Assembly (NCBI RefSeq): GCF_017591435.1
Contig: NC_059303.1
Location: 1,215,108 to 1,279,107 of the forward strand
Length of the DNA stretch: 64,000 bases
Direction of reading: 5' to 3'
Source of the DNA: Portunus trituberculatus
Taxonomy: Eukaryota > Arthropoda > Malacostraca > Decapoda > Portunidae
Shown here: positions 46,750 to 57,100 of the stretch, piece by piece
How the letters are laid out: the number at the start of each line of letters is the position of its first letter
How positions within the stretch are numbered: position 1 is the stretch's first letter
Notes under the pieces: generated by a model
What the model was told of the DNA's origin: nothing
Databases searched by the model: none
Seen by the model: only the letters and a program-made list of their open reading frames with translations
Made by a program: the position numbers and the translations under genes

Positions 46750-49660
46750 ATGAAGAGAGGACAGAAGAGGAGAAGAAAGAGTTTTCTGGAGAATCTTGGA
46801 TATGAGACTGAGGAAGTGGTTCATAACCCAGAAAAGTACAGCAAGAAAGGACTAAAGAAACTTACATATGAGCGAAATGTAATGTATTCCAACATAAATG
46901 GAGTGATATCGGGATTTTAGAACTCAACGATTACTTGAGGACAAGAACCCAGATATTGTGGGTCTTACTGAAACAAAACTGAGAGAGGAGAAGACCTGAT
47001 GATGGTTGGAGAAGGAAATATAATGTTTGGAAAAGAAATAGAGTAGGTAAGATGGGAGGAGGAGTGATGTTGCTGGTTAAAAAGATATAAAGGTGGATCA
47101 AGTGAAAGAAGGTATGGGAAAGGCAGAAGTGCTAAAGATCAGAGCAGAAACTAATGAAGGAAAAAGAGGCACTACATAGTGGTGTACGTACCACCTAAGA
47201 CAAATGCATGGTCAGTACAGGAATATGAAGAAATGATAAGTGATACAGGAACATGTCTGGAAGAAATGTTGGGTGGCTGTGAACGAACTATAATGATGGG
47301 AGATTTTAATTGTAAAGAGGTGTGTTGGGAGGACTGGTCAATGGAAGGATCAGAGACAACATGGGAAATACACTATTGACACTGGCAATGGAAAATGTGT
47401 TAACTCAGTGGGTCAAAGAAGATACTAGGTTTGGAGGAGAGGAGCATCGTCAAGACTGGACTTGGTCTTTAGTACAGAGCCAATGGTCATTGAGGAGATG
47501 AGGGTGGAGTGCCCTTTAGCAAGAGTGATCATGCAGTTTTGGAGTTCAAGGTGATAGATGAAGAAATCTAGAAGAAATGAAGAATATAAAGTGGGAAGAT
47601 GGAATTATGCCAAGACAGATTTTGGAAACCTAAAGAAATTCTTTCAAGAGACAAATTGGATGAAATTCAAGAGTGCTAAGGAGCAAATGAAAAGTGGAAG
47701 GAATTTATAAAATATACAAAGAAGGTGAGAAAAATTTGTACCAATAAGACAACATAGAAGTTGGAAAGCAGGACTGGTTTAACGATAGATGTGAAAAGGC
47801 TAGAACAAGAAAAGAGGATGCATGGAAGAGGTGGAGAAGGAAAAGACGGATTAAGCAGTGGGAAAGTTACAAAAGAGCAAGAAATGAATATGTGTTGATT
47901 AGAAGAAGAAAGAAAGAAACAAGAAAAGGATATAATTGATAAATGTAAAGACCAACCAAGGCTTTTTACAGACATGTGAACAACAACATCAAAAATAGAA
48001 AGTATTGAAAGTTTAGAAGTAAATGGGTATGCAGTGAAGATCCCAGGAAATGGCAGAGGCTATGAATGGATGCTTTCGGAAGGTATTCACAAAGGAGACT
48101 GCTTTTGACAAACCACTGGTAATGGAACAGAAAGGGATTATGAAGGAGTTTCAAGTAACTGTGGAGGAGATCAAGAATATGATGGGGAGTTTAGAAGTGA
48201 GAAAAGCTGTGGGACCTGATGGGGTATCAGGATGGATTTTAAGAGAATGCAGGGAGCAACTGGCAGAAAAAGTTTGTGAAGTAATTGATGCCTCATTAAG
48301 GGAAGGTGTAGTGCCCCAAGACTGGAAAAGAGCTAACATTGTCCCAATCTATAAATCAGGTAACAAGAGACCCATTGAACTATAGACCAGTGTCACTTAC
48401 AAGTGTGGTAGCTAAGATGTGTGAGAGGGTGGTGAAGAATAGATGGACAGACTTCTTGGAGAAAAATGACATACTTTGTGAGTGTCAATTTGGTTTTAGA
48501 AAAGGCGTTCATGCGACAAACCTGATATGTTACTATTCGAGGGTGATAGATGTAATACAGGAAAGAGATGGTTGGGCTGATGGAATATATCTGGATTTAA
48601 AAAAGGCCTTTGATAAGGTACCACACCGGAGACTGATCTGGAAACTTGAAATGGTAGGAGGAGTGCATGGCAGTTTACTAAAATGGATGGAAGACTTTTG
48701 GTAGGAAGAGAAATGAGAACAATAATTAAGGACAGACCATCAGAATGGGGCTTGGTGGAGAGTGGAGTTCCACAGGGATCAGTGTTGGCACCAGTAATGT
48801 TCGCGGTCTACATAAATGACATGGTGGATGGGGTGTCCAGTTATGTGAGCCTATTTGCAGGCGATGCAAAATTGTTAAGAAAAGTGAGATGTGACAAAGA
48901 TTGCGAACTACTCCAGGAAGACTTGGACAGAATATGGAAATGGAGCTGTACATGGCAAATGGAGTTCAACACGACAAAATGCAAGAAAATAGAGTTTGGC
49001 AAGAGTGAAAGAAGAATCAGGAGTATGTACAAGATAGGAAATGAAGACATAAAACCAGTCATGAAGAAAAAGACCTTGGGGTGACAATTACCAATGACCT
49101 ATCGCCAGAGAGACATATAAACAAAATAATTGGAGAAGTATTGAACTTATTGAGGAACATAAGAGTGGCGTTCGTATATTTAGATGAAGAAATGATGAAG
49201 AAAATAATTACTGCAATGATAAGACCGAGGCTTGAATATGCAACAATACAGTGGGCTCGAACTTAAAGAAACACATAAGGAAACTAGAGAAAGTACAGAG
49301 GGCTGCAACAAAATGGTGCCTGACTTAAGAGATTTGACTTATGAAGACAGACTGAAAAGAATGCAACTTCCGACCCTGGAAAACAGAAGAAAGGGAGACC
49401 TGATAGCAATATACAGAGTGATGATTGGCATGGAAAAATGGATAGGGAAGATCTGTGTATGTGGAATGAAAGAATGTCGAGAGGGCATGGGAAAAAACTA
49501 AAATGGCCACTTATAGGAGAGATGTGAAAAATATAGCTTCCCTCATAGAAGGGTGGAAGCATGGAATAGTTTAGACGTGGAAGTGGTCAGCAAGGAATAT
49601 TCATGATTTTAAGAAAAAGCTGGACATTAATAGATATGGAGACGGGACAACACGAGCATA
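46750..49660 (+). pseudogene. Alpha ORF2, copy H
   Basis: Endonuclease part at 47179-47379 (GDFNCKEVCWED), then frame shifts by GG to G contraction near 47364. Reverse transcriptase pieces at 48050-48385, 48339-48704 and 48683-49084. Motif C reads FAGDAKL: the first catalytic Asp is Gly, a change shared with I and J. GAGGAGCATC and TTTAGCAAGAGTG contractions are shared with I. Confidence 0.87.
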
Positions 49661-49703
49661 GCTCTTTTCCGTATGTTACAATTAGGTAAATACAATTAGG
49701 TAA

Positions 49704-49705
<2 letters not shown>

Positions 49706-49793
<88 letters not shown>

Positions 49794-49794
49794 A
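49706..49794. repeat. (AC)n at H/I junction
   Basis: 89 bp AC run with one AAA interruption near 49787, the longest AC spacer in the array. Confidence 0.97.
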
Positions 49795-50015
49795 TCGTCG
49801 ATGGCGGATGTGGTCGCTGAGCTCAGAGCAATCATCTCTAATTCTACAGTTACCATTGCCTAAGAGTAACCAAGGTGGGAAAGGAGCTGGTAATGTTTGT
49901 CCCGTCTCCATATAGTCATGTTAACTGTTGATTAGCAAAATAATGTCCAGTGAAGGTAAATATAAACTGTAGCCTGCGTTTGAGCCATCAGCTGGTTTGT
50001 TTACATCTGCGCAAC

Positions 50016-50940
50016 ATGGCGGCCGTGAACTCGAAAGATGAATCAGACTTCACAGGATTTCAAGGAATAATGGAGAAGAGCGCTTATGTGAAGAAAATTC
50101 TGGAGTTGGAAGGTAAAATTGAAAAACTGTTTGAAAAGTATGGGGGCCTGGAAACGAGTTATGACAATGTAAAGAAAGACTGTGCCGATATGAAGAAGGA
50201 AAATGAAGCACTGAAAGAGGAAGTTAAGCTAATTAAAGTGAATTGCGAAAAATGTGGAGAATCTCTAGGAAAAGTGATGGAGAAGCAGGCTGAATGGAAA
50301 AAAAGTCAGGAAGTGGAAAGAAAGGAGGTAAATTACAAAGTTGCAAGTCTGGAAAAGGAAATCAAAGAGTCTGGGAGAAAACTTTGGGCCTTGCTGAAAT
50401 TATAGATCAACAGATCATAGAAGAAGATTGCTGAGAAAGTGGTGAAGGTTATTAAGTCAAATGAGACATTGGTGAGGAAACTGTAGACAAAAGAGATGTG
50501 TGGTGATATTTGGTGTGGAGGAGGATAAGACACCGAGTAAAATGGAGAGAGAAAAACATAAAAAGGTGATAAATAATATCATTAATGTGGTGCAGGAGGA
50601 GGAAAAGACCTAGTACAAGAAATAGAGGACTTCCATAGAATTGGAAAGTTCACAAGAGAAGGTATGAGGCCAATAAGAATCAAACTTAAGTCACAAAAGG
50701 ATGTAGATGAATTGGTGGAGAAGTCATGGAGGCTAGCCCAGCAGGAAACAACAAGGAAGATTTGGTTGAGAAGAGATCTCGGTGAAAAGGAAGAGAAATG
50801 TTAAATGAGTTGAGAAAGGAGGCTTTGAAAAAAATGAAGAGAGGACAGAAGAGGAGAAGAAAGAGTTTTCTGGAGAATCTTGGATATGAGACTGAGGAAG
50901 TGGTTCATAACCCAGAAAAGTACAGCAAGAAAGGACTAAA
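50016..50940 (+). pseudogene. Alpha ORF1, copy I
   Basis: ATG at 50016. Open for 130 codons to 50405 through the full coiled coil (EKSAYVKKILELEGKIEKLF, ETSYDNVKKDCADMKKENEA, KCGESLGKVMEKQAEWKK), then shifted by a lost base near 50300. The RRM-like region near 50500 and C-terminal region near 50660-50800 follow in other frames. This gives the best view of the alpha coiled coil. Confidence 0.83.
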
Positions 50941-53740
50941 GAAACTTACATATGAGCGAAATGTAATGTATTCCAACATAAATGGAGTGATATCGGGATT
51001 TTAGAACTCAACGATTACTTGAGGACAAGAACCCAGATATTGTGGGTCTTACTGAAACAAAACTGAGAGAGGAGAAGACCTGATGATGGTTGGAGAAGGA
51101 AATATAATGTTTGGAAAAGAAATAGAGTAGGTAAGATGGGAGGAGGAGTGATGTTGCTGGTTAAAAAGATATAAAGGTGGATCAAGTGAAAGAAGGTATG
51201 GGAAAGGCAGAAGTGCTAAAGATCAGAGCAGAAACTAATGAAGGAAAAAGAGGCACTACATAGTGGTGTACGTACCACCTAAGACAAATGCATGGTCAGT
51301 ACAGGAATATGAAGAAATGATAAGTGATACAGGAACATGTCTGGAAGAAATGTTGGGTGGCTGTGAACGAACTATAATGATGGGAGATTTTAATTGTAAA
51401 GAGGTGTGTTGGGAGGACTGGTCAATGGAAGGATCAGAGACAACATGGGAAATACACTATTGACACTGGCAATGGAAAATGTGTTAACTCAGTGGGTCAA
51501 AGAAGATACTAGGTTTGGAGGAGAGGAGCATCGTCAAGACTGGACTTGGTCTTTAGTACAGAGCCAATGGTCATTGAGGAGATGAGGGTGGAGTGCCCTT
51601 TAGCAAGAGTGATCATGCAGTTTTGGAGTTCAAGGTGATAGATGAAGAGAAATCTAGAAGAAATGAAGAATATAAAGTGGGAAGATGGAATTATGCCAAG
51701 ACAGATTTTGGAAACCTAAAGAAATTCTTTCAAGAGACAAATTGGATGAAATTCAAGAGTGCTAAGGAGCAAATGAAAAGTGGAAGGAATTTATAAAAAT
51801 ATACAAAGAAGGTGAGAAAAATTTGTACCAATAAGACAACATAGAAGTTGGAAAGCAGGACTGGTTTAACGATAGATGTGAAAAGGCTAGAACAAGAAAA
51901 GAGGATGCATGGAAGAGGTGGAGAAGGAAAAGACGGATTAAGCAGTGGGAAAGTTACAAAAGAGCAAGAAATGAATATGTGTTGATTAGAAGAGAAGAAA
52001 GAAAGAAACAAGAAAAGGATATAATTGATAAATGTAAAGACCAACCAAGGCTTTTTACAGACATGTGAACAACAACATCAAAAATAGAAAGTATTGAAAG
52101 TTTAGAAGTAAATGGAGTATGCAGTGAAGATCCCAGGAAATGGCAGAGGCTATGAATGGATGCTTTCGGAAGGTATTCACAAAGGAGACTGCTTTTGACA
52201 AACCACTGGTAATGGAACAGAAAGGGATTATGAAGGAGTTTCAAGTAACTGTGGAGGAGATCAAGAATATGATGGGGAGTTTAGAAGTGAGAAAAGCTGT
52301 GGGACCTGATGGGGTATCAGGATGGATTTTAAGAGAATGCAGGGAGCAACTGGCAGAAAAAGTTTGTGAAGTAATTGATGCCTCATTAAGGGAAGGTGTA
52401 GTGCCCCAAGACTGGAAAAGAGCTAACATTGTCCCAATCTATAAATCAGGTAACAAGAGACCCATTGAACTATAGACCAGTGTCACTTACAAGTGTGGTA
52501 GCTAAGATGTGTGAGAGGGTGGTGAAGAATAGATGGACAGACTTCTTGGAGAAAAATGACATACTTTGTGAGTGTCAATTTGGTTTTAGAAAAGGGCGTT
52601 CATGCACGACAAACCTGATATGTTACTATTCGAGGGTGATAGATGTAATACAGGAAAGAGATGGTTGGGCTGATGGAATATATCTGGATTTAAAAAAGGC
52701 CTTTGATAAGGTACCACACCGGAGACTGATCTGGAAACTTGAAATGGTAGGAGGAGTGCATGGCAGTTTACTAAAATGGATGGAAGACTTTTGGTAGGAA
52801 GAGAAATGAGAACAATAATTAAGGACAGACCATCAGAATGGGGCTTGGTGGAGAGTGGAGTTCCACAGGGATCAGTGTTGGCACCAGTAATGTTCGCGGT
52901 CTACATAAATGACATGGTGGATGGGGTGTCCAGTTATGTGAGCCTATTTGCAGGCGATGCAAAATTGTTAAGAAAAGTGAGATGTGACAAAGATTGCGAA
53001 CTACTCCAGGAAGACTTGGACAGAATATGGAAATGGAGCTGTACATGGCAAATGGAGTTCAACACGACAAAATGCAAGAAAATAGAGTTTGGCAAGAGTG
53101 AAAGAAGAATCAGGAGTATGTACAAGATAGGAAATGAAGACATAAAACCAGTCATGAAGAAAAAGACCTTGGGGTGACAATTACCAATGACCTATCGCCA
53201 GAGAGACATATAAACAAAATAATTGGAGAAGTATTGAACTTATTGAGGAACATAAGAGTGGCGTTCGTATATTTAGATGAAGAAATGATGAAGAAAATAA
53301 TTACTGCAATGATAAGACCGAGGCTTGAATATGCAACAATACAGTGGGCTCGAACTTAAAGAAACACATAAGGAAACTAGAGAAAGTACAGAGGGCTGCA
53401 ACAAAATGGTGCCTGACTTAAGAGATTTGACTTATGAAGACAGACTGAAAAGAATGCAACTTCCGACCCTGGAAAACAGAAGAAAGGGAGACCTGATAGC
53501 AATATACAGAGTGATGATTGGCATGGAAAAATGGATAGGGAAGATCTGTGTATGTGGAATGAAAGAATGTCGAGAGGGCATGGGAAAAAACTAAAATGGC
53601 CACTTATAGGAGAGATGTGAAAAATATAGCTTCCCTCATAGAAGGGTGGAAGCATGGAATAGTTTAGACGTGGAAGTGGTCAGCAAGGAATATTCATGAT
53701 TTTAAGAAAAAGCTGGACATTAATAGATATGGAGACGGGA
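50834..53740 (+). pseudogene. Alpha ORF2, copy I
   Basis: 50798-51004 includes MKRGQKRRRKSFLE and the start of the endonuclease, 51263-51463 GDFNCKEVCWED, 51593-51796 SDHAVLEF, 52140-52475 and 52429-52797 the reverse transcriptase up to motif A, 52776-53177 motif B and FAGDAKL (first catalytic Asp to Gly), 53174-53594 the C-terminal part. Except for motif C the family residues are kept. Confidence 0.87.
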
Positions 53741-53798
53741 CAACACGAGCATAGCTCTTTTCCGTATGTTACAATTAGGTAAATACAATTAGGTAAAT

Positions 53799-53817
53799 AC
53801 ACACACACACACACACA
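53799..53817. repeat. (AC)n at I/J junction
   Basis: 19 bp AC run. Confidence 0.96.
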
Positions 53818-54735
53818 TCAGAATGGGGCTTGGTGGAGAGTGGAGTTCCACAGGGATCAGTGTTGGCACCAGTAATGTTCGCGGTCTACATAAATGACAT
53901 GGTGGATGGGGTGTCCAGTTATGTGAGCCTATTTGCAGGCGATGCAAAATTGTTAAGAAAAGTGAGATGTGACAAAGATTGCGAACTACTCCAGGAAGAC
54001 TTGGACAGAATATGGAAATGGAGCTGTACATGGCAAATGGAGTTCAACACGACAAAATGCAAGAAAATAGAGTTTGGCAAGAGTGAAAGAAGAATCAGGA
54101 GTATGTACAAGATAGGAAATGAAGACATAAAACCAGTCATGAAGAAAAAGACCTTGGGGTGACAATTACCAATGACCTATCGCCAGAGAGACATATAAAC
54201 AAAATAATTGGAAGTATTGAACTTATTGAGGAACATAAGAGTGGCGTTCGTATATTTAGATGAAGAAATGATGAAGAAAATAATTACTGCAATGATAAGA
54301 CCGAGGCTTGAATATGCAACAATACAGTGGGCTCGAACTTAAAGAAACACATAAGGAAACTAGAGAAAGTACAGAGGGCTGCAACAAAAATGGTGCCTGA
54401 CTTAAGAGATTTGACTTATGAAGACAGACTGAAAAGAATGCAACTTCCGACCCTGGAAAACAGAGAAAGGGAGACCTGATAGCAATATACAGAGTGATGA
54501 TTGGCATGGAAAAATGGATAGGGAAGATCTGTGTATGTGGAATGAAAGAATGTCGAGAGGGCATGGGAAAAAACTAAAATGGCCACTTATAGGAGATGTG
54601 AAAAATATAGCTTCCCTCATAGAAGGGTGGAAGCATGGAATAGTTTAGACGTGGAAGTGGTCAGCAAGGAATATTCATGATTTTAAGAAAAAGCTGGACA
54701 TTAATAGATATGGAGACGGGACAACACGAGCATAG
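53818..54735 (+). pseudogene. Alpha ORF2 C-terminal third, copy J
   Basis: 53830-54162 carries SGVPQGSVLAP and FAGDAKL, with the same D to G change as H and I, followed by broken C-terminal pieces. Several extra 2-3 base contractions (ATTGGAAGTATT, AACAGAGAAAGGG) are private to J. Confidence 0.86.
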
Positions 54736-54779
54736 CTCTTTTCCGTATGTTACAATTAGGTAAATACAATTAGGTAAAT

Positions 54780-54796
54780 ACACACACACACACACA
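54780..54796. repeat. (AC)n at J/K junction
   Basis: 17 bp AC run. Confidence 0.95.
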
Positions 54797-54999
54797 TGGA
54801 AAAAACGATAATAAAATGTAAAATAACAACTATGTAAGACAAACAGAACATGCACACAGTGACATTGTGGACATAAGACACATAAGACATAACTAGAATG
54901 GAGAGAAAAAACATAAAAAGATGAAATAATATCATTAATGTGGTGAAGAGGAGGAAAGACCTAGTACAAGAAATGAGGACTTCATAGATTGGAAAGTTC

Positions 55000-55850
55000 A
55001 CAAGAAAGGTATGAGGCCAATAAGAATCAAACTTAAGTCACAAAAGGATGTAGATGAATTGGTGGAGAAGTCATGGAGGCTATAAACAACAAGGAAGATT
55101 TGGTTGAGAAGAGATCTCGGTGAAAAGAAAAGAAATGTTAAATGAGTTGAAAATTTAAAAAATGAAGAGAGACAGAAGAAGAAAAGAAAGAGTTTTCTGG
55201 AGAATCTTGGATATGAGACTGAGGAAGTGGTTCATAAGAGAAAGTACAGCAAGAAAGGACTAAAGAAACTTACATATGAGCGAAATGTAATGTATTCAAC
55301 ATAAATGGAGTGATATCGGGAGAACAGAACTCAACGATTACTTGAGGACAAGAACCCAGATATTGTGGGTCTTACTGAAACAAAACTGAGAGAGGAGAAG
55401 ACCTGATGATGGTTGGAGAAGGGAAATATAATGTTTGGAAAAGAAATAGAGTAGGTAAGATGGGAGGAGGAGTGATGTTGCTGGTTAAAAAGATATAAAG
55501 GTGGATCAAGTGAAAGAAGGTATGGGAAAGGCAGAAGTGCTAAAGATCAGAGCAGAAACTAATGAAGGAAAAAGAGGCACTACATAGTGGTGTACGTACC
55601 ACCTAAGACAAATGCATGGTCAGTACAGGAATATGAAGAAATGATAAGTGATACAGGAACATGTCTGGAAGAAATGTTGGGTGGCTGTGAACGAACTATA
55701 ATGATGGGAGATTTTAATTGTAAAGAGGTGTGTTGGGAGGACTGGTCAATGGAAGGATCAGAGACAACATGGGAAATACACTATTGACACTGGCAATGGA
55801 AAATGTGTTAACTCAGTGGGTCAAAGAAGATACTAGGTTTGGAGGAGAGG

Positions 55851-55852
<2 letters not shown>
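55000..55852 (+). pseudogene. Alpha ORF1 end and ORF2 endonuclease, copy K
   Basis: ORF1 C-terminal pieces (RPIRIKLKSQKDVDELVEKS near 55015) and the endonuclease up to GDFNCKEVCWEDWSMEGSET (55587-55787). The catalytic SDH is missing because the copy ends at 55852. Confidence 0.8.

Positions 55853-55886
<34 letters not shown>
55853..55886. repeat. (CA)n at K/L junction
   Basis: 34 bp CA run joining the cut interior of alpha copy K to gamma copy L. Confidence 0.97.
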
Positions 55887-55888
<2 letters not shown>

Positions 55889-55904
55889 AGGCTGATTTTC
55901 AGGT

Positions 55905-57100
55905 GATTCAAGAACTAAAAAAAAAAGAAGAAAATATGACAAACCAAATGATAGTAGTCCTCAAGACAAAAGAAAATCTAGTTAGAGAAATTGCAGAAAA
56001 AAAGAAGAGTGTAATCGTATTTGGAATAAAAGAAAAAAATATAAAATTTAACCAAAAAAAGAAAATGAAGAAATGAAGTCAGTCAAAGACCTACAAAAAA
56101 AAACTAAACGACAAAGATAGGCAGAACTTAGAAGAGAAAGTAGAAAAAATAAACAGAATGGGACCATATCAAGAAGGAAAAACGAGACCAATTAAAATAC
56201 AAGTTGAACTCCCAAAGGAAGAGACTTGAAAGTCTAAAGTCCATGGAAAATTCAACCATAGGTGGTAAAAATCTATATAATGCATTATACAAGTGTAGCT
56301 GAACATTGTTTTGATATATGATAGTTGTACATGAAAATATACATGCAGAAGTATATAGAAAACAGAAATTAAGAGAATGGAAAAGCCTGCGATTACCATC
56401 TCGGGACACAGGGAAAAGAAAGAAACCACTGTATGAGAGTAATGAAATCAGATAAGTGAAAATGTTCTTGAACTCACTGAAAACTTGAGAAGTTGATTCT
56501 TCTGATATCATAGAGGTTGATGAGAATGTTGTACTGTTCCCATAGGCACTGAAAATGATAGAATAGGTCCACTGTTGAGAAGATATGTTTGGCTTTTCTT
56601 TGGTTCACAAAAACTATCACTTCCTGGTCGAAGCCATATTTAGGGCAAATATTACAGAAAAAATGTTTATGACCTGTGGGGTGGTGCTTACAGAGAGCGT
56701 GGTACTGATAAATTTGAAGAATGAAAACACAGTACAGCGCTGAGGATGAAATTACTGGAATTAAAAATTCGAAACAAAAATTTTGAGATTACAGGTGTTG
56801 CCAGATGAAAGAATACCGGATTAAGGAGGTTCAACCTGTACTACTAAAATCACAAGCAGCAACAGAAGAAATATTATATAGAACAACAAAACTTAGAGAA
56901 ACAGAAGGCTGCAAGGATATCTATATAAAGAAAAATAGAAATGAGGAAGAAAGGAAGAGATACAATGAACTGGCGGCAGCAGTAAGGGAAAAAAATTAAT
57001 GAAAGGTAAGAAGAGGAAAAAAAGGCATTTTTTTTTTGGAGAATTCTAGGAGACAGGATAAGGAAATGGTATATAAACGAGAAGGAAGAGATAAAAGTAG
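55905..57100 (+). pseudogene. Gamma ORF1 relic, interrupted
   Basis: First part to KTRPIKI near 56195 (RRM-like GPYQEGKTRPIKI, matching alpha REGMRPIRI). Second part 56805-56999 (VQPVLLKSQAATEEIL, IYIKKNRNEEERKRYNEL), which matches the alpha and beta RRM end and C-terminal domain. The interruption falls within the RRM strand. A and T runs near 57030 shift the final part. Confidence 0.7.
56196..56804. mobile_element. Unidentified insertion in gamma ORF1
   Basis: About 600 bp with no similarity to LINE sequence, bounded on both sides by continuous ORF1 homology. No clear terminal repeats or target duplication were found. A minus-strand frame of 127 codons (56128-56511) shows no family features. 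Borders are approximate. Confidence 0.45.

Larger units (their letters stand above)
46410..49794 (+). mobile_element. LINE family alpha, copy H (scrambled 5' part)
   Basis: From about 46745 onward this is a regular alpha copy to the tail and a long (AC)n (49706-49794). The first 335 bp are a patchwork: short pieces of ORF1 in the right order (AAGAAAATTCTG, AAAACTGTTTGAAA, GAGTGTGCCGATATGAAG, GATGGAGAAGCAGGCTGAATGG, ACAGATCAACAGATCA) separated by deletions and a few bases of unrelated filler. No other copy looks like this. Confidence 0.85.
49795..53817 (+). mobile_element. LINE family alpha, copy I (full length)
   Basis: About 4.02 kb from TCGTCGATGGCGG to two tail units and (AC)n (53799-53817). 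It has the longest intact ORF1 N-terminus among alpha copies. The 20-codon uORF is intact at 49801-49863. Confidence 0.92.
53818..54796 (+). mobile_element. LINE family alpha, copy J (strongly 5'-truncated)
   Basis: 979 bp. Starts at TCAGAATGGGGCTTGG, just before reverse transcriptase motif B, with CA microhomology at the junction, and ends in two tail units and (AC)n (54780-54796). Confidence 0.93.
54797..55886 (+). mobile_element. LINE family alpha, copy K (both ends lost)
   Basis: About 100 bp of unmatched sequence (54797-54890) leads into ORF1 at AATGGAGAGAAAAAAC, with many small deletions to about 55330. Normal alpha endonuclease sequence follows to GAGGAGAGGAGCA at 55852. There it stops and continues as (CA)n (55853-55886) without the reverse transcriptase or tail. 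Confidence 0.85.

Noticed and set aside
36878..55886. CRISPR-like or satellite array interpretation of the regular repeats
   Set aside because: Units are 1-4 kb LINE copies with family-specific protein domains and variable truncation, not short regular repeats with spacers.
57000..57060. Stop codons and T-run in gamma as a programmed frameshift between ORF1 and ORF2
   Set aside because: The run lies in a region with other decay, and beta and alpha show a simple overlap without a conserved slippery site.
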